A stretch of DNA of 64,000 bases from an uncultured Schlesneria sp. (GCA_903871875.1 CAIQIR010000038.1:1-64000), one strand, 5' to 3'. Positions 8,337 to 18,570 are shown, counted from the first letter of the stretch. The notes: generated by a model from the letters alone, not told the origin. Program-made: numbers and translations.

Positions 8337-9127
8337 TGTTCGCGAATTCCTTTTGCCATCGACAGGCCTCATCTGAACACAGCCGCACTGCGGGACAAAT
8401 CGGCCGATCGGTGGAGCGATTTTCGGTCGCGCGACGCGGGAAATCGTTCGATCCGCAAATGACCGCAACCAGCCGCTCCATCGGGCAGAGGGTAGCCGTG
8501 GAAGGGAAAATCGCAAAGGTTTTGTCGATCTTTTTCACGTCGATTTAAGGATTCACACCTTCGCACTTCGAATTCCGAAACGCTGCAGACCGGCGATTCT
8601 CCGAGCCAAACCAGAAGACCAGCAGAAATGAGGTCCGAAGAAAAATGGCAGGGGGGCGACGAGCGGTCGATTCGACCGAGCCACGCTCCAGATGGCGAAG
8701 GTGTCACACACTTTTGGGGGGTGAGCACGCTGTCGATCCACGCCATTACTCCAACGGTACAGATGTCGGCAGAGAGGACGGAACGGTTTGAGGAGGGCTG
8801 GGCAGTGCTGCGTTGATTCGGGGGCGGCCATTGCGCACTCACCGCCGCCATCTCACAGGGGATGGTTCCGGAAGGTCGCGGCCCGATCGATCTGTCATTC
8901 GCGCCAACCGATCGCGTGCGTCAGACCGGCCTCGGCAAACACCGGCCGCCCCGATCAAGGTCAGCCACAACCAGGAACCAACGACTTCGACTTATGCTTT
9001 TTTTCCCAGATTCTGTGTGAAGTTCATTTCAGACATCCCGTCGCTACTTTAGGATAGACGGGGATCGGAGAACTCCCTTCCGATCGGGCAATTCTGGCAT
9101 CAAACCGACTGTTTCTGAAAGTTGATT
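8337..9127. other. intergenic region without a convincing gene
   Basis: About 790 bp between divergent genes. Frames here lack family signatures and ribosome-binding sites. Near the right end there is a CCCGTC...GACGGG inverted repeat around 9038-9062 overlapping a possible -10 (TAGGAT), which might control the MlrC-like gene. Confidence 0.35.
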
Positions 9128-10612
9128 ATGCCGCGGGTTGGCATCATCGCATTGATTCAAGAATCGAATACGTTTCTACGCGGTTCGACGTCACTGAAAC
9201 ATTTTCAGGACGATCTGCTGCTGTTAGGCGCCGATGTGCGGCGGCAATTCGCCACGGCCCACCACGAGATCAGAGGTTTTTTCGACGGGCTGAGCGAAGC
9301 CGGTCTTGAGGCCGTACCACTCTTCGCCGCCCGAGCGCTGCCCTACGGCGCGATTGAGCCTGCCGCGTTTGAAGCGTTGTGCGGGATGATGCTGCAGGAA
9401 CTGAGGGATGCCGGTCCACTGGACGGACTGCTGGTTGCACCGCACGGGGCGACAGTCGCCGAATCATATCCAGACGCCGACGGAGAATGGTTGTCACGGG
9501 TGCGTCAGTATGTCGGCCCTGACCTGCCAATCATCGGCACGTTGGATCCGCACGGCAACTTATCGCCGCAGATGGTCGAATCGACCAATGCCCTGGTCGC
9601 GTACCGCACCAATCCGCATATCGATCAGGAGCAGCGAGGGTTGGAAGCGGCCGAACTGATGGCCAGAACGCTGGGCGGTCGCATTCGTCCCGTCCAGGCC
9701 GCCTGTTTCCCGCCAATGGCCATGAACATCGAGCGGCAATGTACGACCGAATCGCCCTGCCGAGAATTGGTGGGCTGTTTCAATCAAATGCGAGACCGCG
9801 AAGGGGTTCTCGCCGCGAGCCTGATGCTGGGCTTCCCTTACGCAGACGTCGCGGAGATGGGTTCTTCCGCATTGGTCGTCACCGATGGTCAACCCGAATT
9901 GTCCCAACGCCTGGCGGACGAATTGGGGCGGGAAATGTGGAATCGGCGGCAAGGCCTGGCCGGTCATTTCCTTTCCGTCGACGACGCGGTGCGACAGGCT
10001 GCGAGGCTGGCCGGTCCGGTCTGCATGCTGGATATGGGAGACAACGTAGGTGGTGGTTCACCCGGCGACGGGACCTGGATTGCTCATGAACTGAATCGCA
10101 CCGGGATTGGTCCGGCATTCGTTTGCATTGATGACGCGTTCACGGTGAAAGCCGCGGAAGCGACGGGCGTCGGCAAGGCTGCTCGGTTTTCCATCGGGGG
10201 TCGAACCGACGATTTGCACGGCGCACCGCTCGAAGCAGAATTCGAAGTCCAGCAATTGGCCGATGGCCGCTATACCGAAACCGAAGTGCGCCACGGCGGC
10301 TTCACCGAATTCGATCAGGGCCGTACTGCCGTGTTAACGAATGGCAACGGGCTGACAGTGATGGTCACCTCCAAGCGAACACCGCCGTTCAGTCTGCGAC
10401 AACTGACGGCCTTTGGTCTCGATCCTCGACAATTTCAGATTCTCGTAGCCAAAGGTGTCAATGCCCCGTTGGCGGCTTATAGCGCCGTCTGTCCCAGCAT
10501 TCTTCGCGTCAATACTCGTGGTGTGACGGTCGCCGATATGACTCAGCTGCCCTTTCGTCACCGACGTCGGCCGATGTTCCCTTTTGAGGGTGCGATGACA
10601 TGGTCCGCCTGA
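9128..10612 (+). CDS. M81 family (MlrC-like) metallopeptidase
   Basis: 494 residues from ATG 9128. MlrC-family marks are the N-terminus RVGIIALIQESNTF, the metal-site motifs LVAPHGATVAE and IGTLDPHGNLS, and the C-terminal LDMGDNVGGGSPGDGTWI. MlrC was first known from microcystin degradation, but most members belong to unrelated catabolic pathways, so the substrate is unknown; it is probably a zinc-dependent cytoplasmic hydrolase of small peptides or amides. It stands 145 bp before the secretion operon and may not be part of it. Confidence 0.85.
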   Translation: MPRVGIIALIQESNTFLRGSTSLKHFQDDLLLLGADVRRQFATAHHEIRGFFDGLSEAGLEAVPLFAARALPYGAIEPAAFEALCGMMLQELRDAGPLDGLLVAPHGATVAESYPDADGEWLSRVRQYVGPDLPIIGTLDPHGNLSPQMVESTNALVAYRTNPHIDQEQRGLEAAELMARTLGGRIRPVQAACFPPMAMNIERQCTTESPCRELVGCFNQMRDREGVLAASLMLGFPYADVAEMGSSALVVTDGQPELSQRLADELGREMWNRRQGLAGHFLSVDDAVRQAARLAGPVCMLDMGDNVGGGSPGDGTWIAHELNRTGIGPAFVCIDDAFTVKAAEATGVGKAARFSIGGRTDDLHGAPLEAEFEVQQLADGRYTETEVRHGGFTEFDQGRTAVLTNGNGLTVMVTSKRTPPFSLRQLTAFGLDPRQFQILVAKGVNAPLAAYSAVCPSILRVNTRGVTVADMTQLPFRHRRRPMFPFEGAMTWSA

Positions 10613-10756
10613 AGCCGACTTGGCAAAAACGCGAGATCAACCGCACGCAAGTATTCGATGTCCGAAACCCGGTCCCAGAAAACCCCGCCATCGCCCCGCT
10701 GTCCGCCATCCGGCAGCCGATAGCGCGATCATCCGCATCTCATCCGGGGACAAATC

Positions 10757-11812
10757 ATGTCTGATAGCGACAAACTTCTGCCACACAGTCCCACGGACGC
10801 GATTCCGTTGGCCAATCAGATCGGCCAGGCCATTCGGGCCGGCCTACCGCTGGAGTCCGGACTGCGGGCACTCGCCGAACAAACGCGATCTCGGCACAGT
10901 CGTCTGGCATTGCTGGAACTCAGCCAAAATCTGGAACAAGGCATGCCCCTGGCCGACGCGCTCCGCGCGTCAAAGTCAGGATTGCCGCAATCAATGACGG
11001 CCTTGATCGTCGCGGGAGTGGAATCGGGGCGTTTGGATTCCGTGATGCGGTGCTGCATCGAACAAGTCCAGCGTACCACTTCGCTGCGACAACATATCTG
11101 GCTCGCTCTGTCGTACCCACTGTTCTTGATGTGGTTTTCCACCCTGATTTGCGGTGGAATTCTGTTGTTAATCGTACCTTCCTTCAAACAGATCTTCGAC
11201 GATTTTGGCACCGAGATCCCGACACTGACTCTCGCGCTGGTCACCGTTTCGTCCTTCCTGACGTCCTGGGGATTAGTGCCGTGGATGGTGCTGCTCGGGG
11301 GAGGATTTGTCTCGTGGTTGCTCTTTATTTCGGCGGGCTTGTCGCGTTGGAGTCAAAGATGGACCACATCCATTCCGGTGATGGGGCGTCCCTTTCAGTA
11401 CGCAGCCTTAACGGACTTTTGCGAGATTCTGGCGATCCTGGCGGAATCAGGACTGGCTTTTCCCAAGGCACTGACGTTTGCCGGGGGCGCCAGCGATGAT
11501 CGCTGGCTGAGAAAACAATGTCATTTCATGGCGCATGATATTGAACTGGGGGCAACCCCCTCGAACGCGGCCAGGCTGGCCCATATGCCGAACACGCTCA
11601 GTCAAGTTTTTCGTGATGTCAACTCCGAACGCACCTTTGCCCAAGCACTACGTGGTCTGGCCGACATTTATGCGGCCCAATGCAACATCACGGCCCAATT
11701 TGCCAATACCGGAGTGTCCCACGCCGCAGTGACGTTTGTGATCAGTTTTGCCGGAGTGACTGCGCTCGCGATGATGCTGCCTCTGATCAGGCTGCTCAAT
11801 GACCTTTCCTAA
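10757..11812 (+). CDS. type II secretion system F-like inner-membrane protein (first copy)
   Basis: 351 residues with the T2SSF/GspF architecture: an N-terminal cytoplasmic helical domain (LANQIGQAIRAGLPLESGLRALAEQ), a membrane segment (ALSYPLFLMWFSTLICGGIL), the signature VPSFKQIFDDFGTEIP, a second cytoplasmic domain and a C-terminal membrane segment with AMMLPLIRLLNDL. GspF/PilC forms the inner-membrane platform for pseudopilus assembly. It is followed after 19 bp by a second GspF-like gene, and then by pseudopilins. No ATPase (GspE) or secretin (GspD) is visible in the window. Confidence 0.85.
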   Translation: MSDSDKLLPHSPTDAIPLANQIGQAIRAGLPLESGLRALAEQTRSRHSRLALLELSQNLEQGMPLADALRASKSGLPQSMTALIVAGVESGRLDSVMRCCIEQVQRTTSLRQHIWLALSYPLFLMWFSTLICGGILLLIVPSFKQIFDDFGTEIPTLTLALVTVSSFLTSWGLVPWMVLLGGGFVSWLLFISAGLSRWSQRWTTSIPVMGRPFQYAALTDFCEILAILAESGLAFPKALTFAGGASDDRWLRKQCHFMAHDIELGATPSNAARLAHMPNTLSQVFRDVNSERTFAQALRGLADIYAAQCNITAQFANTGVSHAAVTFVISFAGVTALAMMLPLIRLLNDLS

Positions 11813-11831
11813 TTCCTGAAAAGATTTTTCG

Positions 11832-13130
11832 ATGCTGCTCATTCTGCATACCTGCGGCCCCTTCGCGCTGCTGATTCTTGGCGTGCTGTTGCGGCTGATC
11901 GCCACGACGCGACCAGAAACGTCCTGGAGCGGATCGCAGCGTTCGGCCCTGATCATGGTCAGTTATATGGTCACGGCAATAGCGCTGCTGGGAATGTTTT
12001 TTCTGCTGTTTGTTCAACCTCTGCTGGGCATTATCGGGATGGTCCTGGCCGGGTTGTTGACGGTGACCATCATCGAAACGGAAATCCGCTTCGCCGGCCT
12101 GCGAAATCGCTCCCGACAGGCAGAACTGCTATGGGTACTGGCCGTCGCCGTTCGGTCAGGCCGTCCGTTACCGGACGAAATCGAATCGTACGCGCGGGGC
12201 GTTTGGGGCAAACGACATCGGCTGTTGACCGAGATGGCGGACCGACTGCGTGAGGGCCAGTCATTGACCGAAGTCGTTGTCCCGCAGGGTCTACTTCCCG
12301 CATCCGCGGCCATGCAGATTCACGCGGGCATCGTATCACAGTCGTTTCCGGAAGCACTGATGCAGACCGCCGAGCGCGTCACCGAGGAATTGGCAGACGA
12401 TCAAGAACCTGATTTTCCCGGAGCGGGATTGGCCTACCCGGCCGCCTTGATTGTCGTGATCTCGTTGATCGTGGCATTTTTGATGTACTGGATCATCCCA
12501 AAATTCAAGAAGATTTTTGACGATTTTGGAACCGAATTGCCCGACGCAACGTTGTGGTTGATTCGCTGTGCGGACGTGACCGTCAACTATTGGTACATCC
12601 TCGGACTTCCCGCGTTCTTTTATGTCCCCGTGGCGATCTGCGTGTTCGTGGGGATGGCCGAGTACTACGGCTGGACGGTGTTATTGCAATCAATTCTGGG
12701 CCGCTGGTTCGTCCGGTGGCACACGCCCGATATCTTGCGTGCCTTATCTCAAAGCGTCATTCGAGAACTTCCCATCGATCAAGGATTGCTACCGATCATC
12801 CGATTCGCCGGCCCCTTGAAGCTGCGCCGACAATTAACCGTTGCCGCGGACGCCATCGAGGATGGAGCCGCCAGTTGGCAATCGCTGGAAGCCGTTGGCG
12901 TCTTGAAATCTTCGGAATCGGTCATCCTCGAATCGGCCCAGCGAATCGGCAATTTGCCTTGGGCCATGGAAACCGTGGCCGACAATATTGAGCGACGACG
13001 TGCTTTTCGACTGAAAGTCTTACTCGAATTCCTTCAGCCCATGATGTTAATTCCAGTGGGAATCCTGGTCGGATTGATCGCCTGGGCGTTCTTTCTACCG
13101 CTGATCAAATTACTGACTGACCTGAGTTGA
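11832..13130 (+). CDS. type II secretion system F-like inner-membrane protein (second copy)
   Basis: 432 residues. An extra N-terminal pair of membrane segments (LILGVLLRLIATTRP and MVTAIALLGMFFLLFVQPLL) precedes the GspF-like core: PDEIESYARG..., PAALIVVISLIVAFLMYWII, the signature IPKFKKIFDDFGTELP and the C-terminal GILVGLIAWAFFLPLIKLL. It is more divergent and longer than the first copy. Two GspF-like proteins in tandem suggest a heteromeric platform. It is 19 bp downstream of the first copy, so co-transcribed. Confidence 0.85.
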   Translation: MLLILHTCGPFALLILGVLLRLIATTRPETSWSGSQRSALIMVSYMVTAIALLGMFFLLFVQPLLGIIGMVLAGLLTVTIIETEIRFAGLRNRSRQAELLWVLAVAVRSGRPLPDEIESYARGVWGKRHRLLTEMADRLREGQSLTEVVVPQGLLPASAAMQIHAGIVSQSFPEALMQTAERVTEELADDQEPDFPGAGLAYPAALIVVISLIVAFLMYWIIPKFKKIFDDFGTELPDATLWLIRCADVTVNYWYILGLPAFFYVPVAICVFVGMAEYYGWTVLLQSILGRWFVRWHTPDILRALSQSVIRELPIDQGLLPIIRFAGPLKLRRQLTVAADAIEDGAASWQSLEAVGVLKSSESVILESAQRIGNLPWAMETVADNIERRRAFRLKVLLEFLQPMMLIPVGILVGLIAWAFFLPLIKLLTDLS

Positions 13131-13203
13131 CGTCGAGGTTCCTCGATCTGCCTGAAAACCTGCTGGATTGTCCCGCTGACTGCTGACGAAAGCTCGCATC
13201 CTG

Positions 13204-13662
13204 ATGATGAGACAACACCCAACATCTTGTCGCTCGCCATTTTCAAAAACTCACCGCATCGATCGTCGGCGCGGGTTCACGATTATGGAATTGGTTGGCA
13301 CGTGCCTGCTGCTGGGAATGCTGTTTTCGATGACGGTTCCGCTATTGCTGGTGATCGCCCGAGAACGACGATCGACCGAGCAACGGCAGTTCGCACTACA
13401 ACACGCAGCGAATTTACTGGAGTACGCCACGGCGCGTCAGTGGGCAGAACTTGTTCCGGGAGAACAGAATCTCCCCGAAGCGGACGCCGATCTGCAATCC
13501 ATCCTGCCTGGCTTGGAACGCAGTCTGGTTGTTGATCCCGTCACGGGTGAACTTCCGACGCGCCGGATCGTCGTTTCGGTTCGCTGGCAATCCAGTTCGG
13601 GACCGCTGGTGTCGCCACTGCGACTTTCGACCTGGGTCTACGATACGAAAGTAGGGCAATAG
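13204..13662 (+). CDS. pseudopilin-like protein (GspI-type position)
   Basis: 152 residues. A basic leader ending RRRGFTIMELVGTCLLLGML gives the prepilin peptidase site (G|F) with Glu at +5 and a hydrophobic helix, followed by a globular part (AANLLEYATARQWAEL) typical of minor pseudopilins. It would be cleaved by a prepilin peptidase and inserted in the inner membrane. The stop overlaps the GTG of the next gene (TAGTG), indicating translational coupling. Confidence 0.75.
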   Translation: MMRQHPTSCRSPFSKTHRIDRRRGFTIMELVGTCLLLGMLFSMTVPLLLVIARERRSTEQRQFALQHAANLLEYATARQWAELVPGEQNLPEADADLQSILPGLERSLVVDPVTGELPTRRIVVSVRWQSSSGPLVSPLRLSTWVYDTKVGQ

Positions 13663-14348
13663 TGCGCGGCCTGTCCACATTCCCAACAACCGCCCGCGTG
13701 CGGCCATCCCCACTTCGACGTGGTCAGAACCGATTCCGCTACGATTCCTGCGGGCCGCAGCGCGCCCGTCGATGCGGCTTTACACTGATTGAACTACTAG
13801 TCGTCATCACGATGCTGAGTGTGGTGCTGTCGCTCACGGGAATGACCTTTTATTTACTCATGCGGTCCGAACGATTAGTGACACAGTCATTCGTGACCGA
13901 GCGCACGATCTCGCGACTGGCGGTACTTTTTCGCGACGATGTCCATCAGTCCGAAACGGGAACAGTGATCGAGCCGACGGAGGCTCTGCCCAATGAACTG
14001 GCCCTGGAAACGGCGAGCGGAATACGAGTGCGTTATCGGGTCACCAAGCAGGGTGTGGCGAGGCTGCTACTCGAACAGGACGAAATCGTGTCCCGAGACG
14101 ATTTTCGCCTGCCGGAATGTAACGTGCAAATCGCGGCCGAAGATCAATCGGCCCTAGGGCTACGAATCCTGGAAATCAAACGGCCCACCACGACCGTGAC
14201 CAAAAATTCTCATGCCCCGCGTCCGCTCAGGACACTGGCAATCCAGGCTTATTTAAATCGCCGACAACCGGCACTCGCCCAGACAGTTTCCCCTGAACCC
14301 CTGGCTCCGGCCACGAATCTTCTGCAAGAGGAAGACGTCAAGCAATGA
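13662..14348 (+). CDS. pseudopilin-like protein (GspJ-type position)
   Basis: 228 residues from GTG 13662. After a long basic leader the sequence RRCGFTLIELLVVITMLSVV carries the prepilin cleavage site and the N-terminal helix; the rest (FVTERTISRLAVLFRDDVHQSE) resembles the GspJ globular fold. A later start nearer the cleavage site is possible, since the leader is longer than usual. It overlaps the next gene by 4 bp (ATGA), so the three minor-pseudopilin genes are translated together. Confidence 0.75.
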   Translation: MRGLSTFPTTARVRPSPLRRGQNRFRYDSCGPQRARRCGFTLIELLVVITMLSVVLSLTGMTFYLLMRSERLVTQSFVTERTISRLAVLFRDDVHQSETGTVIEPTEALPNELALETASGIRVRYRVTKQGVARLLLEQDEIVSRDDFRLPECNVQIAAEDQSALGLRILEIKRPTTTVTKNSHAPRPLRTLAIQAYLNRRQPALAQTVSPEPLAPATNLLQEEDVKQ

Positions 14349-14758
14349 AAAGACAACGCCCCCCTACTGCGCCGATGCCCTCCCCTCGGCGGGGATCCGC
14401 GATTGTGTTCGCGCTGGTGGCTCTGTTTGTGGCGTCCTTGATGATCGCATCCCTGTTGCGGACGGCATCAATGTCCCATCGGCAACTGCTACGAGACGAG
14501 TTTCGGACACAAGCCCATTTACTGGCCGATGCCGGCGGCGAACGAGCCCTCGCCCAGCTGCGAAAGCAGCCCGACTTCACGGACGAGGTGTGGACGGTTC
14601 CGGCCGATCAATTGGGCTTCGAGCGAACGGCGGTCGTTCGATTAAAGGTGATCACCGATCCCGTACGGTCTGCGAAACGAATCGTCGCGATCACGGCCGA
14701 ATACCCCGCGGGAAATCCCGATGTCGTCCGAGTCTCGCGCGAGCTGATCGCACCCTGA
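14345..14758 (+). CDS. PilX/GspK-like membrane-anchored protein
   Basis: 137 residues with a hydrophobic N-terminal helix (RRGSAIVFALVALFVASLMI) but no Glu at +5, as in GspK/PilX-type tip pseudopilins, followed by a short helical domain (LADAGGERALAQLRKQPDF). It overlaps its neighbour upstream by 4 bp and ends in TGATG, so an alternative start for the next gene (14758) would overlap it. The most likely role is the pseudopilus tip; it is shorter than usual GspK. Confidence 0.65.
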   Translation: MKRQRPPTAPMPSPRRGSAIVFALVALFVASLMIASLLRTASMSHRQLLRDEFRTQAHLLADAGGERALAQLRKQPDFTDEVWTVPADQLGFERTAVVRLKVITDPVRSAKRIVAITAEYPAGNPDVVRVSRELIAP

Positions 14759-14832
14759 TGAAATCCGATTTGCCCGGATCGATCGATTTTGACATTGCAC
14801 TGGAACCCTCTCATCGTTTGGAAATCTCTCCC

Positions 14833-15783
14833 ATGTCACACTGGATCTCAATGCCGCAAGACCGCAATCGCCGAAATCCGACCGGCTTCACGTTGATCGA
14901 ACTGTTGGTCGTGATCGCGATTATCGCCGTCCTGATCGCGCTCCTACTGCCAGCGGTGCAACAAGCCCGCGAGGCCGCTCGACGCACACAGTGTAAAAAC
15001 AATTTGATGCAAATCGGGTTGGCATTGCAGAATTACATGGGCGCTCACCAGATGTTGCCCCCCGGTACGCAGAACAAGACTGGACCAATCAAATCCCAGG
15101 AAGATGGCGGCTATCACATGGGCTGGATGGCCCAGATCCTTCCCTATATCGAACAGCAGAATGTCTACGATCACATCGATTTTACAAAGTCTGTTTACGA
15201 TCCGATCAACATTCCGGTCCGACAGCAACGGCCGAAAGTTTTTATCTGCCCCACGGATCCCTCTCCCAACATGAGCCTCACGGCGGGGATGACCAGTTAC
15301 TGTGGCATTCACAACGACTTTGAAACACCGATCGACGTGAACCAGAACGGAGTGCTGTTTCTGAATAGTTCGATTCGCTACGACCAAATCCGGGACGGAA
15401 GCTCGAATACCCTGTTCGTCATCGAAAGTCGCCTGAATGACGGCGGCGATCTGGGCTGGATGTCAGGCACCCGATCGTCATTACGGAACGCTGTTATTGC
15501 CGTGGGGAACATCGCGGCCCCCACGGACGGAAGCCCCCCGCCAAAGCCCTCGTTCAGAATGCATTTGTCGACCTCATCATTGAACGGAATGACACCCGCA
15601 CAATTGTCCAACGTGACCACGACCGGTCCCGATTTCGTGGGGGGCGGCAGCAGTTATCACGCTGGCGGCTTGCAGGTCGCAATGGGCGACGGATCGGTGC
15701 GATTTATCAGCCAAACGATCGACGCGGTGACATTGCGCAACCTGGCACATCGCGCAGATGGTGAAATGATGAAGGACTTCTAA
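14833..15783 (+). CDS. DUF1559 domain pseudopilin-like protein (first copy)
   Basis: 316 residues from ATG 14833 (GGAA upstream); ATG 14758 or 14851 are possible alternatives in frame. The N-terminus has GFTLIELLVVIAIIAVLIAL, then LLPAVQQAREAARRTQCKNN and the DUF1559 body, closing with the family's VAMGDGSVRFISQ motif. DUF1559 proteins are massively expanded in planctomycetes and carry a prepilin leader; they are thought to be envelope or matrix proteins handled by the type II-like machinery. Sits inside the secretion operon. Confidence 0.9.
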   Translation: MSHWISMPQDRNRRNPTGFTLIELLVVIAIIAVLIALLLPAVQQAREAARRTQCKNNLMQIGLALQNYMGAHQMLPPGTQNKTGPIKSQEDGGYHMGWMAQILPYIEQQNVYDHIDFTKSVYDPINIPVRQQRPKVFICPTDPSPNMSLTAGMTSYCGIHNDFETPIDVNQNGVLFLNSSIRYDQIRDGSSNTLFVIESRLNDGGDLGWMSGTRSSLRNAVIAVGNIAAPTDGSPPPKPSFRMHLSTSSLNGMTPAQLSNVTTTGPDFVGGGSSYHAGGLQVAMGDGSVRFISQTIDAVTLRNLAHRADGEMMKDF

Positions 15784-15803
15784 CGACATGGAAAAGAGAC
15801 ACC

Positions 15804-16769
15804 ATGAAGGATCTGACAACGAACCCCATCGCAGTTCGCCGCAGCCGAACTGCGGGGTTCACGCTGATCGAGTTGTTAGTCGTGATCGCCGTCATCGTCG
15901 TGCTGATTTCCCTGCTGCTTCCCGCCGTTCAGTGGGCACGCGAGGCGGCCCGGCGGACGCAGTGCAAAAACAACCTCGCGCAAATTGGCGTGGCTCTCAA
16001 CAATTATCTGATGATGCACGGCGTCCTTCCTCCTGGGACACAAAACAATACGGGACCGATCATTTCCAAAGCCGGCGGCGGTTATCACATGGGATGGATC
16101 ACCCAAATCCTGCCCCATCTGGAACAGCAGGCCGTCTACGAGCACATCGATTTCACGAAATCGGTGTATGACGAATGCCACAAGGATGTTCGATCCCAGA
16201 ACCTGCGGGTCCTAGCTTGCCCAACTGTCCCCGGTATGGGAGTTGGAATGACGCAATACAGTGGCGTCCACAACGATGTCGAAGCTCCGATTGACGTGGA
16301 TCAGAATGGAGTGCTGTTCCTTAATAGTTCCGTTGATGAAGATCAGATTGCCGACGGCTGTGCAAATACGATTTTCGTGATGGAAAACGGGTCCAATCCC
16401 GTGTCCTCGCTCGGATGGATGTCGGGCAGCCGCGCCTCATTGTGCAATGCCGTGATCGCGATCCCCCTCGACACGACCAACTCCGAAAATAGCAGTGACC
16501 CCGGCCGATGGGCGGGGCGAGAACAGAAATACGAATTGCACCCCAGTACGATGAACAGCTTCTATACCAATCCTATTCAATTGAGAAAAGAAATCGCCGA
16601 CGTTGGCAGCAATCGTGAATTCGTCGGCGGCCCCACCAGTTATCACCCGGGAATCTTTCAGGTCACCATGGGTGATGGATCCGTGCGTGCAATCAGCACA
16701 CACATTTACGCCAAAACCCTGCGTAATCTGGCCCATCGCGCAGATGGCGCAATGATGAACGACTTTTAG
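15804..16769 (+). CDS. DUF1559 domain pseudopilin-like protein (second copy)
   Basis: 321 residues, paralogue of the preceding gene and 20 bp downstream of it. The leader ends RTAGFTLIELLVVIAVIVVL, followed by LLPAVQWAREAARRTQCKNN, a shared GGGYHMGWITQILPHLEQQ segment and the terminal TMGDGSVRAIS motif. The two copies are clearly a tandem duplication. It appears to be the last gene of the operon. Confidence 0.9.
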   Translation: MKDLTTNPIAVRRSRTAGFTLIELLVVIAVIVVLISLLLPAVQWAREAARRTQCKNNLAQIGVALNNYLMMHGVLPPGTQNNTGPIISKAGGGYHMGWITQILPHLEQQAVYEHIDFTKSVYDECHKDVRSQNLRVLACPTVPGMGVGMTQYSGVHNDVEAPIDVDQNGVLFLNSSVDEDQIADGCANTIFVMENGSNPVSSLGWMSGSRASLCNAVIAIPLDTTNSENSSDPGRWAGREQKYELHPSTMNSFYTNPIQLRKEIADVGSNREFVGGPTSYHPGIFQVTMGDGSVRAISTHIYAKTLRNLAHRADGAMMNDF

Positions 16770-16958
16770 GATCGAATTCGTCATTTCCTCCGCAGGCCGA
16801 TTGCCGCTACGCTGGCCGATTCGGTGACAGTCAAACGGGGTCACAGTGCAGTCAGAACCAGGCCGTCCGGCACGGTGACGAGTAGTTTTTTGCCAGTCAG
16901 GCGTCTAAGCTCATTCAGGCGTTTTTCGCATTCGCGACCTGGACGAGAATAGGCTGAT

Positions 16959-18221
16959 ATGCATTTGGCGATTATCACGGCAGGCGGCGCGGGAATGTTT
17001 TGCGGCTCGTGCATGCACGACAACACGTGGGCTCGCGCTCTGCACCAGGCTGGTATCGAAGTGTCGTTGATCCCGCTGTACACGCCCATCCGCGTCGACG
17101 AGGAAGACCAGACCTCTGCGCCCCTTTTTTTCGGTGGCATCAATACCTACCTGAATGACCACTATCCGTTCTGGCGGCGCATACCGCGATTCCTGACGCG
17201 CTGGCTTGATTCACCTGCGTTGATTCAGTGGGCCGCACGCGGGGCGATCAGCAACAACGCGGCGGAATTGGGTAGCATGACCGCGACAATGTTGCTGGGT
17301 GAGAGCGGTCCGCATCGTCAGGCAGGTCAGGAATTGGCGGAATTCGTCGCGAACCTGAAACCAGATCTGGTCTGTTTCAGCAATTCGCTACTGTGCGGTT
17401 CGCTGCGGGAGCTGCGACAACGATATACGGGGCGCATTTACTGCGTGCTTCAGGGAGATGACGTCTTTTTGGACGGCTTGACCGAACCATTTCGCAGTGT
17501 GGTGATGACCCGGCTGAAGGAGCGCACGGCAGAATTCGATGGCTATCTCGTACACAGTTCCTTTTACCGCGACTACATGTCGCAATATCTGGACCTTCCA
17601 CGGCAGAGCTTTACCAAGCTACCGTTAACGATCGACTGTACGAAACACGATGGGCGGCCCAAACCCGAAACCGGTTACCCTCCGACAGTCGGCTATTTTG
17701 CCCGAATTTGTCCCGAGAAGGGCCTCGATCAGCTGGTACAGAGTGTGCTGCGTTTGAAGCAGGACATTCCCGACGTCCGCTTGCGGGCAGGGGGGTATCT
17801 GGGCTCCCAGAACCAGTCTTACTTTGAAACGGTACAACGTCTGGCCGAACCACTGGGCGACGCTTTCGAATACGTCGGCAGCCCATCGACCCTCCACGAA
17901 AAGGTCGACTTCTTTAAATCGATCGACGTCTTTTGCGTTCCGGCCAAATTTCAAGAACCGAAAGGCCTGTATGTTCTGGAAGCGTGGGCGAACGGGATTC
18001 CCGTCGTGCTGCCTGACCATGCCACGTTCCCTGAATTGATCGAATCCACTGGTGGCGGCTTACTGGCGGAATTCGACAACCCGACTTCGGTGGCAGAAAA
18101 GTTGCGGCAGATTCTGCTCAATTCCAATCTCAGGCGGGCACTGGGAACGGCGGGGTACCAGGGCGTGCGGGATAAGCACGATCTGAATGCGTTGGTGGAA
18201 GCAACGAAGAAACTGCTTTGA
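16959..18221 (+). CDS. glycosyltransferase (GT-B, GT4-like)
   Basis: 420 residues with a two-domain GT-B plan. The N-terminal domain begins HLAIITAGGAGMFCGSCMHD; the C-terminal domain has TVGYFARICPEKGLDQLVQS and the donor-binding segment PKGLYVLEAWANGIPVVLPD with the E-x7-E-like pattern of GT4. A cytoplasmic, probably NDP-sugar-dependent enzyme of envelope or exopolysaccharide synthesis. It stands alone. Confidence 0.85.
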   Translation: MHLAIITAGGAGMFCGSCMHDNTWARALHQAGIEVSLIPLYTPIRVDEEDQTSAPLFFGGINTYLNDHYPFWRRIPRFLTRWLDSPALIQWAARGAISNNAAELGSMTATMLLGESGPHRQAGQELAEFVANLKPDLVCFSNSLLCGSLRELRQRYTGRIYCVLQGDDVFLDGLTEPFRSVVMTRLKERTAEFDGYLVHSSFYRDYMSQYLDLPRQSFTKLPLTIDCTKHDGRPKPETGYPPTVGYFARICPEKGLDQLVQSVLRLKQDIPDVRLRAGGYLGSQNQSYFETVQRLAEPLGDAFEYVGSPSTLHEKVDFFKSIDVFCVPAKFQEPKGLYVLEAWANGIPVVLPDHATFPELIESTGGGLLAEFDNPTSVAEKLRQILLNSNLRRALGTAGYQGVRDKHDLNALVEATKKLL

Positions 18222-18570
18222 TGCGGCAATAGCCTGCCGGTCGGTGGACCTGCTTCACCTCTCTCTATTTACCGCATACTGCTCTCAGATTCTGCTCGAC
18301 GGGTCTTAGGTCCCGCCAGAATGAACTCGGCCAAATCTGCCGATGCAAAACGCCGTTAGAGTTCATCCAGACGGAAAAATCGGAATTCTCGTTACGACCC
18401 GAATCTTCGGTACAGTTTACCAATTCCACTCGCCGATACTTCCGCTAAGCGCAGATTGCTGCGCCCGTTGAGTCATCGTTGCGTCAGGAAGCAGAGAACG
18501 GGCTTCCTGGTGCGGAGACGAGACTCGCATACGTTCCGAGCTCACGGCGTTCATAGTCGGGGAACGACTG
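18222..18570. other. intergenic region with one hairpin
   Basis: No gene seen. CAGGAAGC 18485-18492 pairs with GCTTCCTG 18502-18509 (9-nt loop) about 60 bp before the outer-membrane protein gene and would lie in its 5' untranslated region. GGGGAA precedes the ATG at 18571. Confidence 0.4.
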
